Counted from the first letter of the stretch, positions 1-8,877 are shown. The stretch: DNA of 30,813 nucleotides from an uncultured Bulleidia sp. (GCA_934754415.1 CAKVIS010000021.1:1-30813), one strand, 5' to 3'. Notes: a model not told the origin generated them from the letters alone. Made by a program: numbers and translations.

Positions 1-79
1 GTTTTTTTGTTTCGCACAACTTTATATTCTTCACAGTTCCTTATCTTCCCTTGTGCTCAACTGTCCACCAGGACGAACA

Positions 80-103
80 AAAGAACTGCATCTGCAGTTC
101 TTT
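80..103 (-). terminator. Intrinsic terminator after pepD
   Basis: A perfect 11-bp inverted repeat (arms AAAGAACTGCA and TGCAGTTCTTT, 2-nt centre) lies just past the pepD stop codon. On the minus strand it is followed by a T-rich stretch (TTTTGTT). The remaining 1-79 hold no supportable gene. Confidence 0.8.
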
Positions 104-109
104 AAAAAA

Positions 110-1561
110 TTACGCTTTTTTACTAACTTTTGAAAGTATTGTCACCAGCAATCTGTACGTTCTGTCCCAGCTTTCAAGATTCAGATATTCCTGTGGAGTA
201 TGGAAATTTCCAGCAACCGGTCCACAGGTGATGATATCCATTCCACCTTCCACCTGTGTAAATACCGCACATTCCAGCCCGCCGTGAGCTGCACGACACT
301 GTAATTGCTGTCCATCATACAGGTCCTGTACCACTTCATTAAAAGTCTGTCTCATAGAGGAATTTTCTGCATATGCCCAGGCAGGATATCCTGCAGATGT
401 CAAAACCTTGCCTCCTGTCAGACCAGCAACAGTATCCAGACGACAAACAAGCTCTTCAATGGCTTCACTTAATGCACTGCGAATGGAACTTGTGGCAGAA
501 ACAGCATTCTCTCTAGTCTGCACTATACCAAGATTGAGACTTGTCAGAGTTAATCCTTCTATTTCCATGGATCTATGCTGAAAGCCATCCGGAATAATAT
601 ACAGGTACTGGATAACCTTATCCGTGGAGGCTGTATCCATACACTTATCCCATGTTTTTTCATCATTCAAAACAACTTTAAATCCAGGATCTGCCACAGC
701 AAACTCTTTATAAATATCTTCATACAGAGCCTGTACAGTTTCTTCAAGTACTGCTTTTTTCACAGCTGTACAGATCACTGCAGTACACTGTCTGCAGATG
801 GCATTGATTTTCTGTCCACCGTTGATACTTACCAGATGAAAAGCGATACCTTTCCTTTGTAAACCTCTTAAAATTCTTGCGGTCACTTTACTGGCATTAC
901 CTTTTTCCTTATGGATATCCGATCCGGAATGTCCTCCGGAAAAACCTGTCACCATTAATGCATAACAGGCATCAGAAGCAGCACACCATTGTACAGGAAT
1001 GGTTGCGATGGCATTGATACCTCCTGCAGAAGAAACAGAAGTCTGTGTTTCTCCGGCACCATCCAGGGAAATCATCCTGTGAGATTTCAATAAAGATTTA
1101 TCCAGACCAAGAGCTCCAAATAATCCCACTTCCTCCTGTACTGTAAAAACGCATTCCAGTTCAGGATGCTGCAGTGTTGTATCTTCCAGAATTGCCAGCA
1201 TTTCCGCAACACCCATACCATCATCCGCACCTAGTGTTGTAGAACGTGCTCTGAGATTACCTTCTTCATCCACATAAGTAGATATCGGCTGAGCAGTAAA
1301 GTCAAACTCTGTTCCTGGTGTTGCTTCACAAACCATATCCATATGTGCCTGTAACATGACAGGATCATACTCTTCATACCCTTTTGTACACGGTTTTCTG
1401 ACAATGACATTATGCATATCATCCTGTATGTACTCCAATCCATGCTCTTTGGCAAACCGAACTACATAGTCAGAAAGAGCTTTTTCATTATAAGAACCAT
1501 GAGGTATTTTACATATCTCATTAAAGTAGTAACAATACCTCTTACTAAGATCAAAAATCAT
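110..1561 (-). CDS. pepD: Aminoacyl-histidine dipeptidase (M20, PepD/Xaa-His dipeptidase)
   Basis: This is a cytoplasmic di-zinc dipeptidase of the M20 family that cleaves Xaa-His and other dipeptides (carnosinase-like). At 483 residues it matches the usual PepD length. Visible motifs are QAHMDMVCE (H73, D75), GADDGMG (residues 111-117, bridging Asp), QEEVGLFGA (catalytic E143 and metal-ligand E144) and LDGAGE (D167), with a C-terminal FHTP segment carrying the last His ligand. The ATG start has a GGAG ribosome site about 7 nt upstream. It overlaps the stop codon of the upstream amidohydrolase by 4 nt (ATGA), so the two are probably translationally coupled. An intrinsic terminator follows. 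The family call is firm; exact substrate range is inferred. Confidence 0.95.
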   Translation of the reverse strand: MIFDLSKRYCYYFNEICKIPHGSYNEKALSDYVVRFAKEHGLEYIQDDMHNVIVRKPCTKGYEEYDPVMLQAHMDMVCEATPGTEFDFTAQPISTYVDEEGNLRARSTTLGADDGMGVAEMLAILEDTTLQHPELECVFTVQEEVGLFGALGLDKSLLKSHRMISLDGAGETQTSVSSAGGINAIATIPVQWCAASDACYALMVTGFSGGHSGSDIHKEKGNASKVTARILRGLQRKGIAFHLVSINGGQKINAICRQCTAVICTAVKKAVLEETVQALYEDIYKEFAVADPGFKVVLNDEKTWDKCMDTASTDKVIQYLYIIPDGFQHRSMEIEGLTLTSLNLGIVQTRENAVSATSSIRSALSEAIEELVCRLDTVAGLTGGKVLTSAGYPAWAYAENSSMRQTFNEVVQDLYDGQQLQCRAAHGGLECAVFTQVEGGMDIITCGPVAGNFHTPQEYLNLESWDRTYRLLVTILSKVSKKA

Positions 1562-2694
1562 TGTCTTTCTCCGTCAATGTACACACTCAGAATCTTTGTC
1601 TGTACTTCAAATGGATCACCATCGCAGATGACCATATCCGCATCTTTACCTGTTTCCAGTGTACCGACTCTGTCTTCAATACCAATATGCTTTGCAGGGT
1701 TAATGGTGATGGCTTTTAAAGCTTCATATGGATCCATACCAGCCTTTACTGCCATACCTGCACACAGGGAAAGATATGGTTCAGGGCAGAATGGAGAATC
1801 AGTAATAATAGAGACTGAACATCCAAGAGAGGATAATATTCCAGGAGTTGTCCAGGACATATTCTGTAATTCAAACTTGGACGCATGAGATAATGTAGGT
1901 CCTACTGCCATAGGATACTGTGTATTCCTGGCAAGAATATCCGCAATCAGATGGCCTTCTGTTACATGTTCAAGAGTCAGTTTTACATCGAACTCCTTAG
2001 CTAAACGAATAGCTGTCAAAATATCATTTGCCTGATGTGCATGAATCTTCATCGGAATCTTCTTTTCCATTACAGGAATCATAGCTTCACATTTCTGGTT
2101 ATACGCAGGCATCTTTAAAGGATCTCCATCCGCTGCCTTCTTACGTGCCATATAATCCTTCGTCTGGTTCATCATATTACGTATTACTGCAGCAGTAGAC
2201 ATACGTGCACTGTTTCCCTTATCCTGATAACAACGTTTAGGGTTTTCACCTAAAGCACCTTTCATGGCAACAGGATCTTTGACAATCATATCATCCACAC
2301 ATTTCCCATGTGTTTTTACTGCAATCCATGTACCGCCAATCGCATTGGCACTGCCCTGTCCTGTAGCTACACAGGTAACACCTGCCATTGCTGCCATCTT
2401 TACACTTGGATCTAACGGGTTAAAACTGTCAATGGCTCTCATCTGTGGTGTACAGATATCTCCGATTTCGTTGTAATCTGTACCTTCAAAGCCAATACCA
2501 TATCCTGCAAGTCCCAGATGAGAATGCGCATCTACAAAACCAGGATATACATGTAATCCTGCAGCGTCTACCACATCATCATCCTGCAGATCCTTTCCTA
2601 TTGCTGTGATTTTACCATTTTTAAACTGAATGTCTGCTACATAAGGTTCCTTATGCACCAAATCATGAATTAAACCGTTTTTAATTACTGTCAT
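1558..2694 (-). CDS. Amidohydrolase superfamily protein (imidazolonepropionase-like)
   Basis: A metal-dependent amidohydrolase of 378 residues when started at the ATG of MTVIKNG. The frame is open to a TTG at 2712, but that codon overlaps the GGAGG ribosome site at 2706-2710, so the ATG is preferred. Residues 1-50 form the N-terminal beta sandwich typical of the family. The TIM barrel then shows the HxH pair H57/H59, H218/H220 in KIHAHQAND, H243 and H248 in LEHVTEGH, and the catalytic D299 in ITDSP. The substrate is unknown; family members hydrolyse cyclic amides, imides and isoaspartyl or acyl dipeptides. Coupling to pepD suggests a role in peptide or histidine-derivative breakdown, which is inference. 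Confidence 0.88.
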   Translation of the reverse strand: MTVIKNGLIHDLVHKEPYVADIQFKNGKITAIGKDLQDDDVVDAAGLHVYPGFVDAHSHLGLAGYGIGFEGTDYNEIGDICTPQMRAIDSFNPLDPSVKMAAMAGVTCVATGQGSANAIGGTWIAVKTHGKCVDDMIVKDPVAMKGALGENPKRCYQDKGNSARMSTAAVIRNMMNQTKDYMARKKAADGDPLKMPAYNQKCEAMIPVMEKKIPMKIHAHQANDILTAIRLAKEFDVKLTLEHVTEGHLIADILARNTQYPMAVGPTLSHASKFELQNMSWTTPGILSSLGCSVSIITDSPFCPEPYLSLCAGMAVKAGMDPYEALKAITINPAKHIGIEDRVGTLETGKDADMVICDGDPFEVQTKILSVYIDGERQ

Positions 2695-2705
2695 ATATGT
2701 TAAAT

Positions 2706-2726
2706 CCTCCAATTGATTTCATTATA
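2706..2726 (-). promoter_or_regulatory. -10 box and ribosome site of the amidohydrolase-pepD operon
   Basis: A consensus TATAAT (minus strand, 2726 to 2721) is followed about 10 nt later by GGAGG (2710-2706) and the ATG at 2694. No good -35 box is visible at 16-18 nt, so the promoter call depends mainly on the -10. Confidence 0.45.
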
Positions 2727-2806
2727 TCCAAAGCCACAGGCAAATCCTTTTATATGCTCAGTAAATCTTCCATCTCAGTATCTCTTCTTATGAAAATATG
2801 AAAGAA

Positions 2807-2828
2807 AAAGAATCACTCAGGATTCTTT
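2807..2828 (-). terminator. Intrinsic terminator of the DUF1836 gene
   Basis: An 8-bp perfect stem (AAAGAATC / GATTCTTT) with a 6-nt loop is followed on the minus strand by TTCTTTC. The TGA stop of the DUF1836 gene lies in and next to the loop, so gene end and terminator are merged. Confidence 0.7.
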
Positions 2829-3293
2829 CTGACTTAAGATATATTCTGTATGTATTTTTGTCACAAGACATTGAATCACTTCATTCATCACATTCTGTTG
2901 GAAATTGTCATGTGGAAATACCGGTAATGGTCGTTTTTCAAAACAGGCATTTAACGATTCTTCAAATCTGTCCATAAACAGATTATATGCACGCACTACA
3001 TCACTGTGCTGCATACTTGTCTGCATATAAATCAGTTCGGAAATCTGATTCAGAGAGTAAGCTCTTTTGGTGATAGTCACAATCATGAAGTAAGCAATGT
3101 GATATCGTGTATAGTGTTTTTTTAGAGGACGTGGTACCATCTCTGTTTTTACATAGTTATTAATCATGGCATTAGTAATGAACTTTTCATCATTGTAGTA
3201 TGTCTGTTTCAGATGTTCATACAGATATGTAATGACCTGATCCATGTATAAATCCATTTCTGGCAGTTCGTCCCATCTCGGGAATTTAAACAT
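2817..3293 (-). CDS. DUF1836 domain protein (YkrK-like)
   Basis: A 158-residue soluble protein matching the DUF1836 family by its N-terminal LPEMDLYMDQVITYL segment (about residues 10-24) and by its length. The family occurs across low-GC Firmicutes and is often taken to be regulatory because part of it resembles a helix-turn-helix domain, but no function is established. There is no signal peptide or membrane segment. The gene is divergent from the DegV gene, 107 bp away. No Shine-Dalgarno precedes the ATG. Instead a -10 box ends 6 nt upstream, so the transcript may be leaderless. The terminator overlaps the stop codon. The family call is good; the role is unknown. Confidence 0.8.
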   Translation of the reverse strand: MFKFPRWDELPEMDLYMDQVITYLYEHLKQTYYNDEKFITNAMINNYVKTEMVPRPLKKHYTRYHIAYFMIVTITKRAYSLNQISELIYMQTSMQHSDVVRAYNLFMDRFEESLNACFEKRPLPVFPHDNFQQNVMNEVIQCLVTKIHTEYILSQKES

Positions 3294-3299
3294 GGATAT

Positions 3300-3328
3300 A
3301 CTATAACATCGTTATAATTATTTTACAA
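3300..3328 (-). promoter_or_regulatory. Candidate leaderless promoter of the DUF1836 gene
   Basis: On the minus strand TTGTAA (3328-3323), a 17-nt spacer and TATAGT (3305-3300) are followed by 6 nt and then the ATG at 3293, which would put +1 on or next to the start codon. The palindrome TATAACATCGTTATA (3302-3316, 6-bp arms) overlaps the -10 and could be an operator. Confidence 0.5.
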
Positions 3329-3351
3329 TCTAATATTTATTACCAGATGTA

Positions 3352-3380
3352 TTGACATTCAATACTTATGTGAGTACTCT
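3352..3380 (+). promoter_or_regulatory. Candidate promoter of the DegV gene
   Basis: A consensus TTGACA at 3352-3357 is followed after 17 nt by TACTCT at 3375-3380, a weak -10. The gene then has a GGAG ribosome site before its ATG at 3401. The -35 is strong and the -10 poor, so the call is moderate. Confidence 0.4.
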
Positions 3381-3400
3381 AGTAACGGAGATATAAAAAT

Positions 3401-4240
3401 ATGATAAAAATAGTTACAGATACTTCTACCCTTTTCTCTGCAGAGGAGGGACTTAAAATTGGTTTACACGTAGTACCGTTAAACATTACGATAGATGACA
3501 GCTCTTACAGAGACCTGGAGGATATCACTTCCTCTGAGTTATTGGAAAAGATTGCTCAGCATCATATTCCAAGAACTTCTCAACCTTCCATCGGCGAAAA
3601 GATTGATCTTTACAACGAATTAAGTCAGGACAACGAAGTGATTGATATTACACTTGCTTCAGGATTAAGCGGTACATACCACACAGCTTTGATGGCAAAA
3701 GAATCCAGTGAGCATCCTGAAAAAATACACATTGTGGATGCCTTCACTTTATGCGGTCCTCATAGACAAATGGCTTTAAAAGCACTGGAAATGGCAAATA
3801 ACGGTGCAACTGTTGAGGAAATTCTTGCATACCTGGAAGATAAAAAGCAGAAAGAAACTTCCTTTCTCATCCCTCTGGACTTTCAGTTCCTTTTAAGAGG
3901 TGGACGTATTAATGGTGTTGCAGCAAAACTGGGCGGTTTACTGAAACTGATTCCTGTTATGAAAAAAGGTGAAAACGGCAAAGGTCTTGATAAATTCACA
4001 GTAGCACGCACTATGAAAAAAGCCATTTCTTCTATCATAGAGGACATGCAGAACTGTGGTGTCACAAGTCATTACAACTTCTATATTTCCCATGCGGAAA
4101 ATATGGAACTTGCAGAAAAAATCAAAGAAAAACTGACAGAAAGCTTTGCCGGTGCTTCTATTGAAATTTACGATTTATCCCCTTCCTTTATTACACAGGG
4201 AGGTCCGGGATGTGTTGCCATTCAGGCAATAGAAAAATAA
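3401..4240 (+). CDS. DegV family fatty-acid-binding protein
   Basis: A 279-residue DegV protein, the normal length. Members bind a fatty acid between two alpha/beta domains, and some act as FakB-type carriers for a fatty acid kinase. Supporting motifs are the N-terminal IVTDTST (residues 4-10), TSQPS at 59-63 and SGLSGTYHTA from 87, which line the ligand pocket in known structures. The C-terminal FITQGGPGCVAIQ matches the family's end. It is cytoplasmic, with no signal peptide. The ATG has GGAG about 9 nt upstream. No fakA kinase is visible nearby, so FakB function here is inference. The gene ends at a bidirectional terminator shared with the convergent operon. Confidence 0.92.
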   Translation: MIKIVTDTSTLFSAEEGLKIGLHVVPLNITIDDSSYRDLEDITSSELLEKIAQHHIPRTSQPSIGEKIDLYNELSQDNEVIDITLASGLSGTYHTALMAKESSEHPEKIHIVDAFTLCGPHRQMALKALEMANNGATVEEILAYLEDKKQKETSFLIPLDFQFLLRGGRINGVAAKLGGLLKLIPVMKKGENGKGLDKFTVARTMKKAISSIIEDMQNCGVTSHYNFYISHAENMELAEKIKEKLTESFAGASIEIYDLSPSFITQGGPGCVAIQAIEK

Positions 4241-4244
4241 AACC

Positions 4245-4275
4245 AGGGTCATGGAATTCCATGACCCTTTTATTT
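4245..4275. terminator. Bidirectional intrinsic terminator between DegV and the glgB operon
   Basis: A perfect 24-bp palindrome (4245-4268; arm AGGGTCATGGAA, centre GAATTC) is flanked by TTTTATTTT on the plus side and by A-rich sequence at 4234-4242, which reads as a U-tract on the minus strand. It therefore serves both convergent genes. Confidence 0.85.
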
Positions 4276-4288
4276 TGCAACAGGCAGA

Positions 4289-5182
4289 TTAACGATTAAT
4301 GGAGGAAGCCATGGTATGATACGTCCATCTTCTTCCACGAATGGCAACACTTAAAGTCATAATATTTTCAGGCAAAGCCATTCCGCACCATCCAGCATCA
4401 CCGATATGCTGAATATCCACACCACATCTCTTGTTTACAATTGCAATTTCTCTGACTGTTTCAGCATCTGAGCCTTCCTGACTTGTGCCAATAGCAGAAA
4501 GCGCAAGTGCGTTATGTGCATGAATATACTTACAGGCTTCTGTAATTGTTGCCTCAGATAAACCTGGAACAGTATTGACTGCAGGCATCAGGATAACATC
4601 TGCCCCTGCATCAATAAATTCCTTCACAGCCTGTAAATCCACTACTGGTTCATTGACACCGGCACCATGCATTTTCCCGACAATAATCAGACCATGGAAA
4701 TATTTCTTAGCTTCCACAATTGCCTCTTTTATAGAGCGATTAGATACACCCACACCAGGATTTCCTGTCAGGCATATAAAATCAAGCTGTAATTCCTGTG
4801 CTTTTTTGAAAGTTTCAGGTGTTGCCTGTCTTCCTGGGGCAATGATGCGTCTTTCTTCCAGCATATCCGCTTTCAGATCTACCGGTTCGAGATTACATCC
4901 AACAGGTCGCCCAATCAGTTTTCTTAATGTCTGTACAGGATGCTCACATTCAGGAAGTCCCTGGATAACAGGATTGTTGCAGTCAAATCCGTTCAGTAAT
5001 ACCATATCACTTCCAAAAGAGACTGCCAGTTCCGCATTGGTCAGATCTCCTAATAATGGTGACATGCTCACAACGGTTTCCGTCATGACCACTCTTCCCT
5101 CACATGCAAGAATGGACTGTTTTAGTTCTTCTCCATTCATGGCAAGCATTTCACTTGTTGTACAATTTAATAGTCTTTTCAT
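4289..5182 (-). CDS. TIM-barrel-like conserved protein of unknown function (probably DUF7916 family)
   Basis: A 297-residue cytoplasmic protein starting MKRLLNCTTSEM. It resembles a conserved Firmicutes family often mislabelled haloacid dehalogenase-like hydrolase or PEP phosphonomutase, now (as I recall) DUF7916, whose members tend to sit in sugar or PTS operons. Alternating hydrophobic strands and turns such as LDFICLTGNPGVG, GLIIVGKMHGAG, ADVILMPAVNTVPG and ALSAIGTSQEG fit a TIM barrel with phosphate-binding glycine loops. No HAD DxD motif is visible, so the hydrolase label is not supported. Its ATG overlaps the glgB stop (ATGA), pointing to co-translation with the branching enzyme. A link to carbohydrate metabolism is inferred from context only. 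Confidence 0.6.
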   Translation of the reverse strand: MKRLLNCTTSEMLAMNGEELKQSILACEGRVVMTETVVSMSPLLGDLTNAELAVSFGSDMVLLNGFDCNNPVIQGLPECEHPVQTLRKLIGRPVGCNLEPVDLKADMLEERRIIAPGRQATPETFKKAQELQLDFICLTGNPGVGVSNRSIKEAIVEAKKYFHGLIIVGKMHGAGVNEPVVDLQAVKEFIDAGADVILMPAVNTVPGLSEATITEACKYIHAHNALALSAIGTSQEGSDAETVREIAIVNKRCGVDIQHIGDAGWCGMALPENIMTLSVAIRGRRWTYHTMASSINR

Positions 5183-7146
5183 TTCACTGTTTCCTTTTTA
5201 GTTTTTGGTGCTTTCTTTGCATAATTGAAGCGGAATACGGCAATACCATATGGAGGCAACGGATATTCCACTCTGTACGGTTTTCCGTCACATTCACCTT
5301 TTTTCGCTGTAAATATACGCTTCTTTTCAGACTGTGTACCAACAGCTCCATCCTGATCCAATACAAGGGTATATTTACCGGATACAGGAGCTCCGACCAT
5401 ATAGTCACTTCTTTCCACAGGTGTAAAGTTCAGTACAAACAGAAGACTGTCTTTACCCGTTTCATCTTTTCTTATAAAAGAGAAGATACTTCTGTCAGCA
5501 TCATCTGCATTGACCCACTCAAATCCTTCCCAGCTGTCATCCAGACGATACAGTGCAGGATATTTGGTGTACATATGCAATAAGTCTCTGACAAATTCCA
5601 GAAGATTATGATTCAGCGGATGGTCGCATTCCTCCCAGCTTAACTGTACTTTTTCGTCCCATTCATGTGCCTGACCAAAGTCCTGTCCCATAAACAGCAG
5701 TTTCTTACCGGCATGGCCAGTCATGAAAGTATATCCTGCTTTCAGATTGGCAAATTTATCCACTTCGTATCCAGGCATCTTATTAATCATGGAACACTTC
5801 AGATGTACCACTTCATCATGGGATAAGACGAGAATGAACTTTTCACTTGTAGCATAACTCATACCAAATGTCATCTTATTATGTGCATTCTTTCTGAAAT
5901 AAGGATCCAGTTTCATATAATCCAGGAAATCGTGCATCCAGCCCATATTCCATTTATAAGTAAAACCAAGGCCGTTATTTTCAGGACTTTCTGTAATACG
6001 AGGCCATGCGGTGGATTCTTCGGCAATAATGATAGTACCGTCTTTTCTGCCTCTGATGACAGAATTGAGGTGTTTAAAGAATTCAATGGCATCCAGATTA
6101 CCATTACCACCATCTTTGTTAGGAACCCATTCCCCTGCTTTTCTGCCATAATCCAGATATAGCATGGAAGCTACGGCGTCTACACGTAATCCATCAATAT
6201 GGAACTCTTCAAACCAGTACAGAGCGTTTCCAATCAGGAAGTTCTTTACTTCATTCTTACTGTAGTTAAAGATTTTTGTACCCCAGTCAGGATGTTCTCC
6301 AAGACGTGGATCTGGGTGTTCATACAGTGGTTCTCCGTCAAAATCTGCCAACGCAAAGACATCTTTAGGGAAATGAGCAGGCACCCAGTCAAGAATGACA
6401 CCGATGTTATGTTTATGCAGATAGTTAATCATCCACTGGAAATCTTCAGGTGTACCGTATCTGCTTGTAGGAGCGTAATAGCCTGTTACCTGATATCCCC
6501 AGGAACCATCAAATGGATGTTCAGCAATGCCCATCAGTTCTACATGTGTATATCCCATCCAGTGAACATACTCTGCCAGCTGTACAGCAATATCTCTGTA
6601 ATTCATGAAGCCATCTTCATTGTCTTCCGTTGGTTCCTGACGTTTCCATGAACCAAGGTGTAATTCATAAATGGACATTGGTTCTTTAAATGTATTCTTT
6701 GAAGCACGCTGTTCCATCCATTTGGCATCAGACCACTTTGTATATTCCACGTTAGCTGTCTTACTTGCAGTACCTGGGCGTTTTTCAGCTGAGAATGCAT
6801 ATGGATCAGCTTTGAAGATTGTTTCTCCCTTTGCAGTCTCTATGGCATACTTATAGATTTCCCCATAACCCATACCTTCTACAAAACCTTCAAAAATACC
6901 ACTTGTCTCCAATGGGTTTAATACATTGACTCCTGCAGTCCAGTCATTTCTGTCACACACAAGAGATACCTTCTTTGCATGTGGTGCCCATACTGCAAAA
7001 TGCATACCTTTTTTATTATGTACTTTCGCCATATGTGCTCCCAGTTTCTGATAGCACTTATAGTTTCTTCCTTCTCCAAATAAATATCTATCCATTTCCG
7101 TTATAAAAACAGGATCCTGGATTTCTTTTGATGATTTTTTTGCCAT
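5179..7146 (-). CDS. glgB: 1,4-alpha-glucan branching enzyme GlgB
   Basis: This cytoplasmic GH13 enzyme makes the alpha-1,6 branches of glycogen. Started at the ATG of MAKKSSKE, which has GGAGGG 4 nt upstream, it is 655 residues; the frame is open further to 7212 without a ribosome site. An N-terminal CBM48-like domain (about 35-125, with FAVWAPHA and VSLVCDRNDW) precedes the catalytic barrel. The four GH13 regions are visible: DWVPAHF (253-259), GLRVDAVAS with nucleophile D323, IIAEES with acid/base E376, and LSHDE with H443/D444. An all-beta C-terminal domain follows. Unusually, no glgA, glgC, glgD or glgP lies beside it. The downstream partner is the unknown TIM-barrel-like gene. Confidence 0.95.
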   Translation of the reverse strand: MAKKSSKEIQDPVFITEMDRYLFGEGRNYKCYQKLGAHMAKVHNKKGMHFAVWAPHAKKVSLVCDRNDWTAGVNVLNPLETSGIFEGFVEGMGYGEIYKYAIETAKGETIFKADPYAFSAEKRPGTASKTANVEYTKWSDAKWMEQRASKNTFKEPMSIYELHLGSWKRQEPTEDNEDGFMNYRDIAVQLAEYVHWMGYTHVELMGIAEHPFDGSWGYQVTGYYAPTSRYGTPEDFQWMINYLHKHNIGVILDWVPAHFPKDVFALADFDGEPLYEHPDPRLGEHPDWGTKIFNYSKNEVKNFLIGNALYWFEEFHIDGLRVDAVASMLYLDYGRKAGEWVPNKDGGNGNLDAIEFFKHLNSVIRGRKDGTIIIAEESTAWPRITESPENNGLGFTYKWNMGWMHDFLDYMKLDPYFRKNAHNKMTFGMSYATSEKFILVLSHDEVVHLKCSMINKMPGYEVDKFANLKAGYTFMTGHAGKKLLFMGQDFGQAHEWDEKVQLSWEECDHPLNHNLLEFVRDLLHMYTKYPALYRLDDSWEGFEWVNADDADRSIFSFIRKDETGKDSLLFVLNFTPVERSDYMVGAPVSGKYTLVLDQDGAVGTQSEKKRIFTAKKGECDGKPYRVEYPLPPYGIAVFRFNYAKKAPKTKKETVK

Positions 7147-7191
7147 AATACCCTCCATGTACAATGATTGTTCAGATATTTTCCTACAAAT

Positions 7192-7220
7192 AGGATACCA
7201 CAATGGAAGCACTTACACAA
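7192..7220 (-). promoter_or_regulatory. Promoter of glgB
   Basis: On the minus strand TTGTGT (7220-7215), a 17-nt spacer and TATCCT (7197-7192) preceded by TGG, an extended -10. The start codon lies about 46 nt downstream with GGAGGG at 7156-7151. The leader carries the small palindrome ACAATCATTGT. Confidence 0.55.
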
Positions 7221-7227
7221 AGAAAGC

Positions 7228-7257
7228 AAAAAGAAAACCGAAAGATTTCCTCCGGTT
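7228..7257 (-). terminator. Intrinsic terminator of the ABC transporter operon
   Basis: A 9-bp stem with two G-U pairs and a 4-nt loop (7236-7257) is followed on the minus strand by TTCTTTTTG. The stem begins at the TAA stop of the lipoprotein gene. Confidence 0.75.
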
Positions 7258-8866
7258 ATTCTTTACTGATTCCTTCCGTTTCAATCAGGAATTTCACATT
7301 GCCTTTCTGACCTTCCTGAATACCTTTAAAATTCGTATATGCACTATCTTTTTCTTTTAGTTGCTGCAGGTTATTCAACAATTTTTCATATGCACTTCCT
7401 TTATCCGCAAGTTTGCTTAATCCTTCGCTCTGCAGCTGTAAAAGACCTTCTGTAAAAGATGAACTGCCTGAATTCAACTGTGCGCTGCCTTGTTTCAAAG
7501 AAGTGATGAAAGATCGTAATTGCTGTGATCCTTCCTGCATGGAACTACCTGCCTCACTAAGCTGAGTGACAGCCTGTGAAACACCTTGTATTCCCTGCGT
7601 CAGTGTTTGAGTATCAGCTGAAAGCAAGGATAAAGAGGACATCGTTTCCACCAGTTGCTGTAATGGTAAAATATCCACTTTCTGAATCTGTACTGTTACT
7701 ATACGCAGTATCTCCTGTTTTTCTGTATCTGTCAGATCCTTTAATTTTTCATCAGCATCTAAAATATCCTGTAAAGAAGACAAAGATGAAACGACCTGTT
7801 CTAATACTGCAATGGATGCCTGCGCATTGTGCACGGTAAGTTGTAATGTTGCAGAATCTTGTGCGTCTGATGAAATACTTTGAGCAAGCTGACTGGTTGT
7901 TTCCTTTAATGCAGCAAGATTTTCACTCAGAGCATCTATACTGTCATACACCTTTGTATTGGCATCAAAATACTGATCCAGGTACTCTGCATATTCCTGT
8001 ATACCTGCCTGCATGGCCTTTGAAGCATTGATCAGCGCATTTCCGGCATCTCCAAGTTCCTGTAACGATTTTGACGCATCTTTCAGAGTATTCAGATCTT
8101 CATTATTCAGCTCGTCAAACAGCCCGTTAGTAAAAATCGTTTCTGTAAAATCCAGCTCAAAGTTCTCTACATCGCATTCAAAATAAGCAGTGTCTGAAAT
8201 ATCAAGGTCTTTCAATTCCTCTATAGAATCTGTTTGAAGCTGTTCTTTCAAACCTGGAAATCCATATACCACAACACCTTTCATGGAAGATACTTCCATC
8301 TGTTTCCCATGTGACACAGTCACATCAGACACCTTGTCCTGATCAAGAAATACCACACTCATGGCAAGTACCGGTGCATCAAGACTGCTTGCATACGTAA
8401 ACTGTACTTTCAGATGACCGCTTTTTCCTGCAAGGTTTTCCGGAGTAATTTCTGCTCCGTTTAAAAAATACTGTACGTTTACACTTACTGGTGGCTGTTG
8501 TGCACTTTCTCCTTCATAGTGAATATCTTTACCGTTACTTTGAAAATAAAGAATGCCGTCCTGCACATCATAGCCTGTTTCCTCAGATTTTAATTTCACA
8601 TTGGTCAGATTAGAAATATCCTTCACAATCCCTTCTTCAGGGATACCGGACAATACTACAGAATCTGTCATTTTCTCAGCTGTACCATCTGCTCTGGCAT
8701 GGACATATACTGTTTCTGACTGTGAAGAAGATACTAAAACGGGTTCCCCTGTATAAGACCATTCTGTCTCTTCTGCTATGTCCACAGTAGCTGAAGAAGG
8801 TTGTGCCTGTGCACTGCATCCTGCAAGTATTGCTGAAATGCATACTATCATCATTTTCTTTTTCAT
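7256..8866 (-). CDS. Coiled-coil lipoprotein, partner of the adjacent ABC transporter
   Basis: A 536-residue surface lipoprotein. The start is the ATG of MKKKMMIVCISAILAGC, with GAGGAA upstream, and the lipobox LAGC places the lipidated cysteine at residue 17. Residues 20-250 look beta-rich. From about 270 to the end it is rich in Leu, Gln, Ser and Ala with heptad spacing (LQQLVETMSSLSLL, LRSFITSLKQGSAQL). This resembles the extracellular heptad region of YhgE/Pip-type proteins, though I cannot confirm homology. It begins 11 nt after the FtsX-type permease and ends at the operon terminator, so it is probably the extracytoplasmic subunit of that ABC system. The substrate is unknown. Confidence 0.75.
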   Translation of the reverse strand: MKKKMMIVCISAILAGCSAQAQPSSATVDIAEETEWSYTGEPVLVSSSQSETVYVHARADGTAEKMTDSVVLSGIPEEGIVKDISNLTNVKLKSEETGYDVQDGILYFQSNGKDIHYEGESAQQPPVSVNVQYFLNGAEITPENLAGKSGHLKVQFTYASSLDAPVLAMSVVFLDQDKVSDVTVSHGKQMEVSSMKGVVVYGFPGLKEQLQTDSIEELKDLDISDTAYFECDVENFELDFTETIFTNGLFDELNNEDLNTLKDASKSLQELGDAGNALINASKAMQAGIQEYAEYLDQYFDANTKVYDSIDALSENLAALKETTSQLAQSISSDAQDSATLQLTVHNAQASIAVLEQVVSSLSSLQDILDADEKLKDLTDTEKQEILRIVTVQIQKVDILPLQQLVETMSSLSLLSADTQTLTQGIQGVSQAVTQLSEAGSSMQEGSQQLRSFITSLKQGSAQLNSGSSSFTEGLLQLQSEGLSKLADKGSAYEKLLNNLQQLKEKDSAYTNFKGIQEGQKGNVKFLIETEGISKE

Positions 8867-8877
8867 ATATGTATTCC

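Noticed and set aside
1..79. Start of a minus-strand gene running off the left edge
   Set aside because: A GTG near 33-35 follows AAGGA with only 3 nt between, too close for a ribosome site, and fewer than 12 codons are visible.
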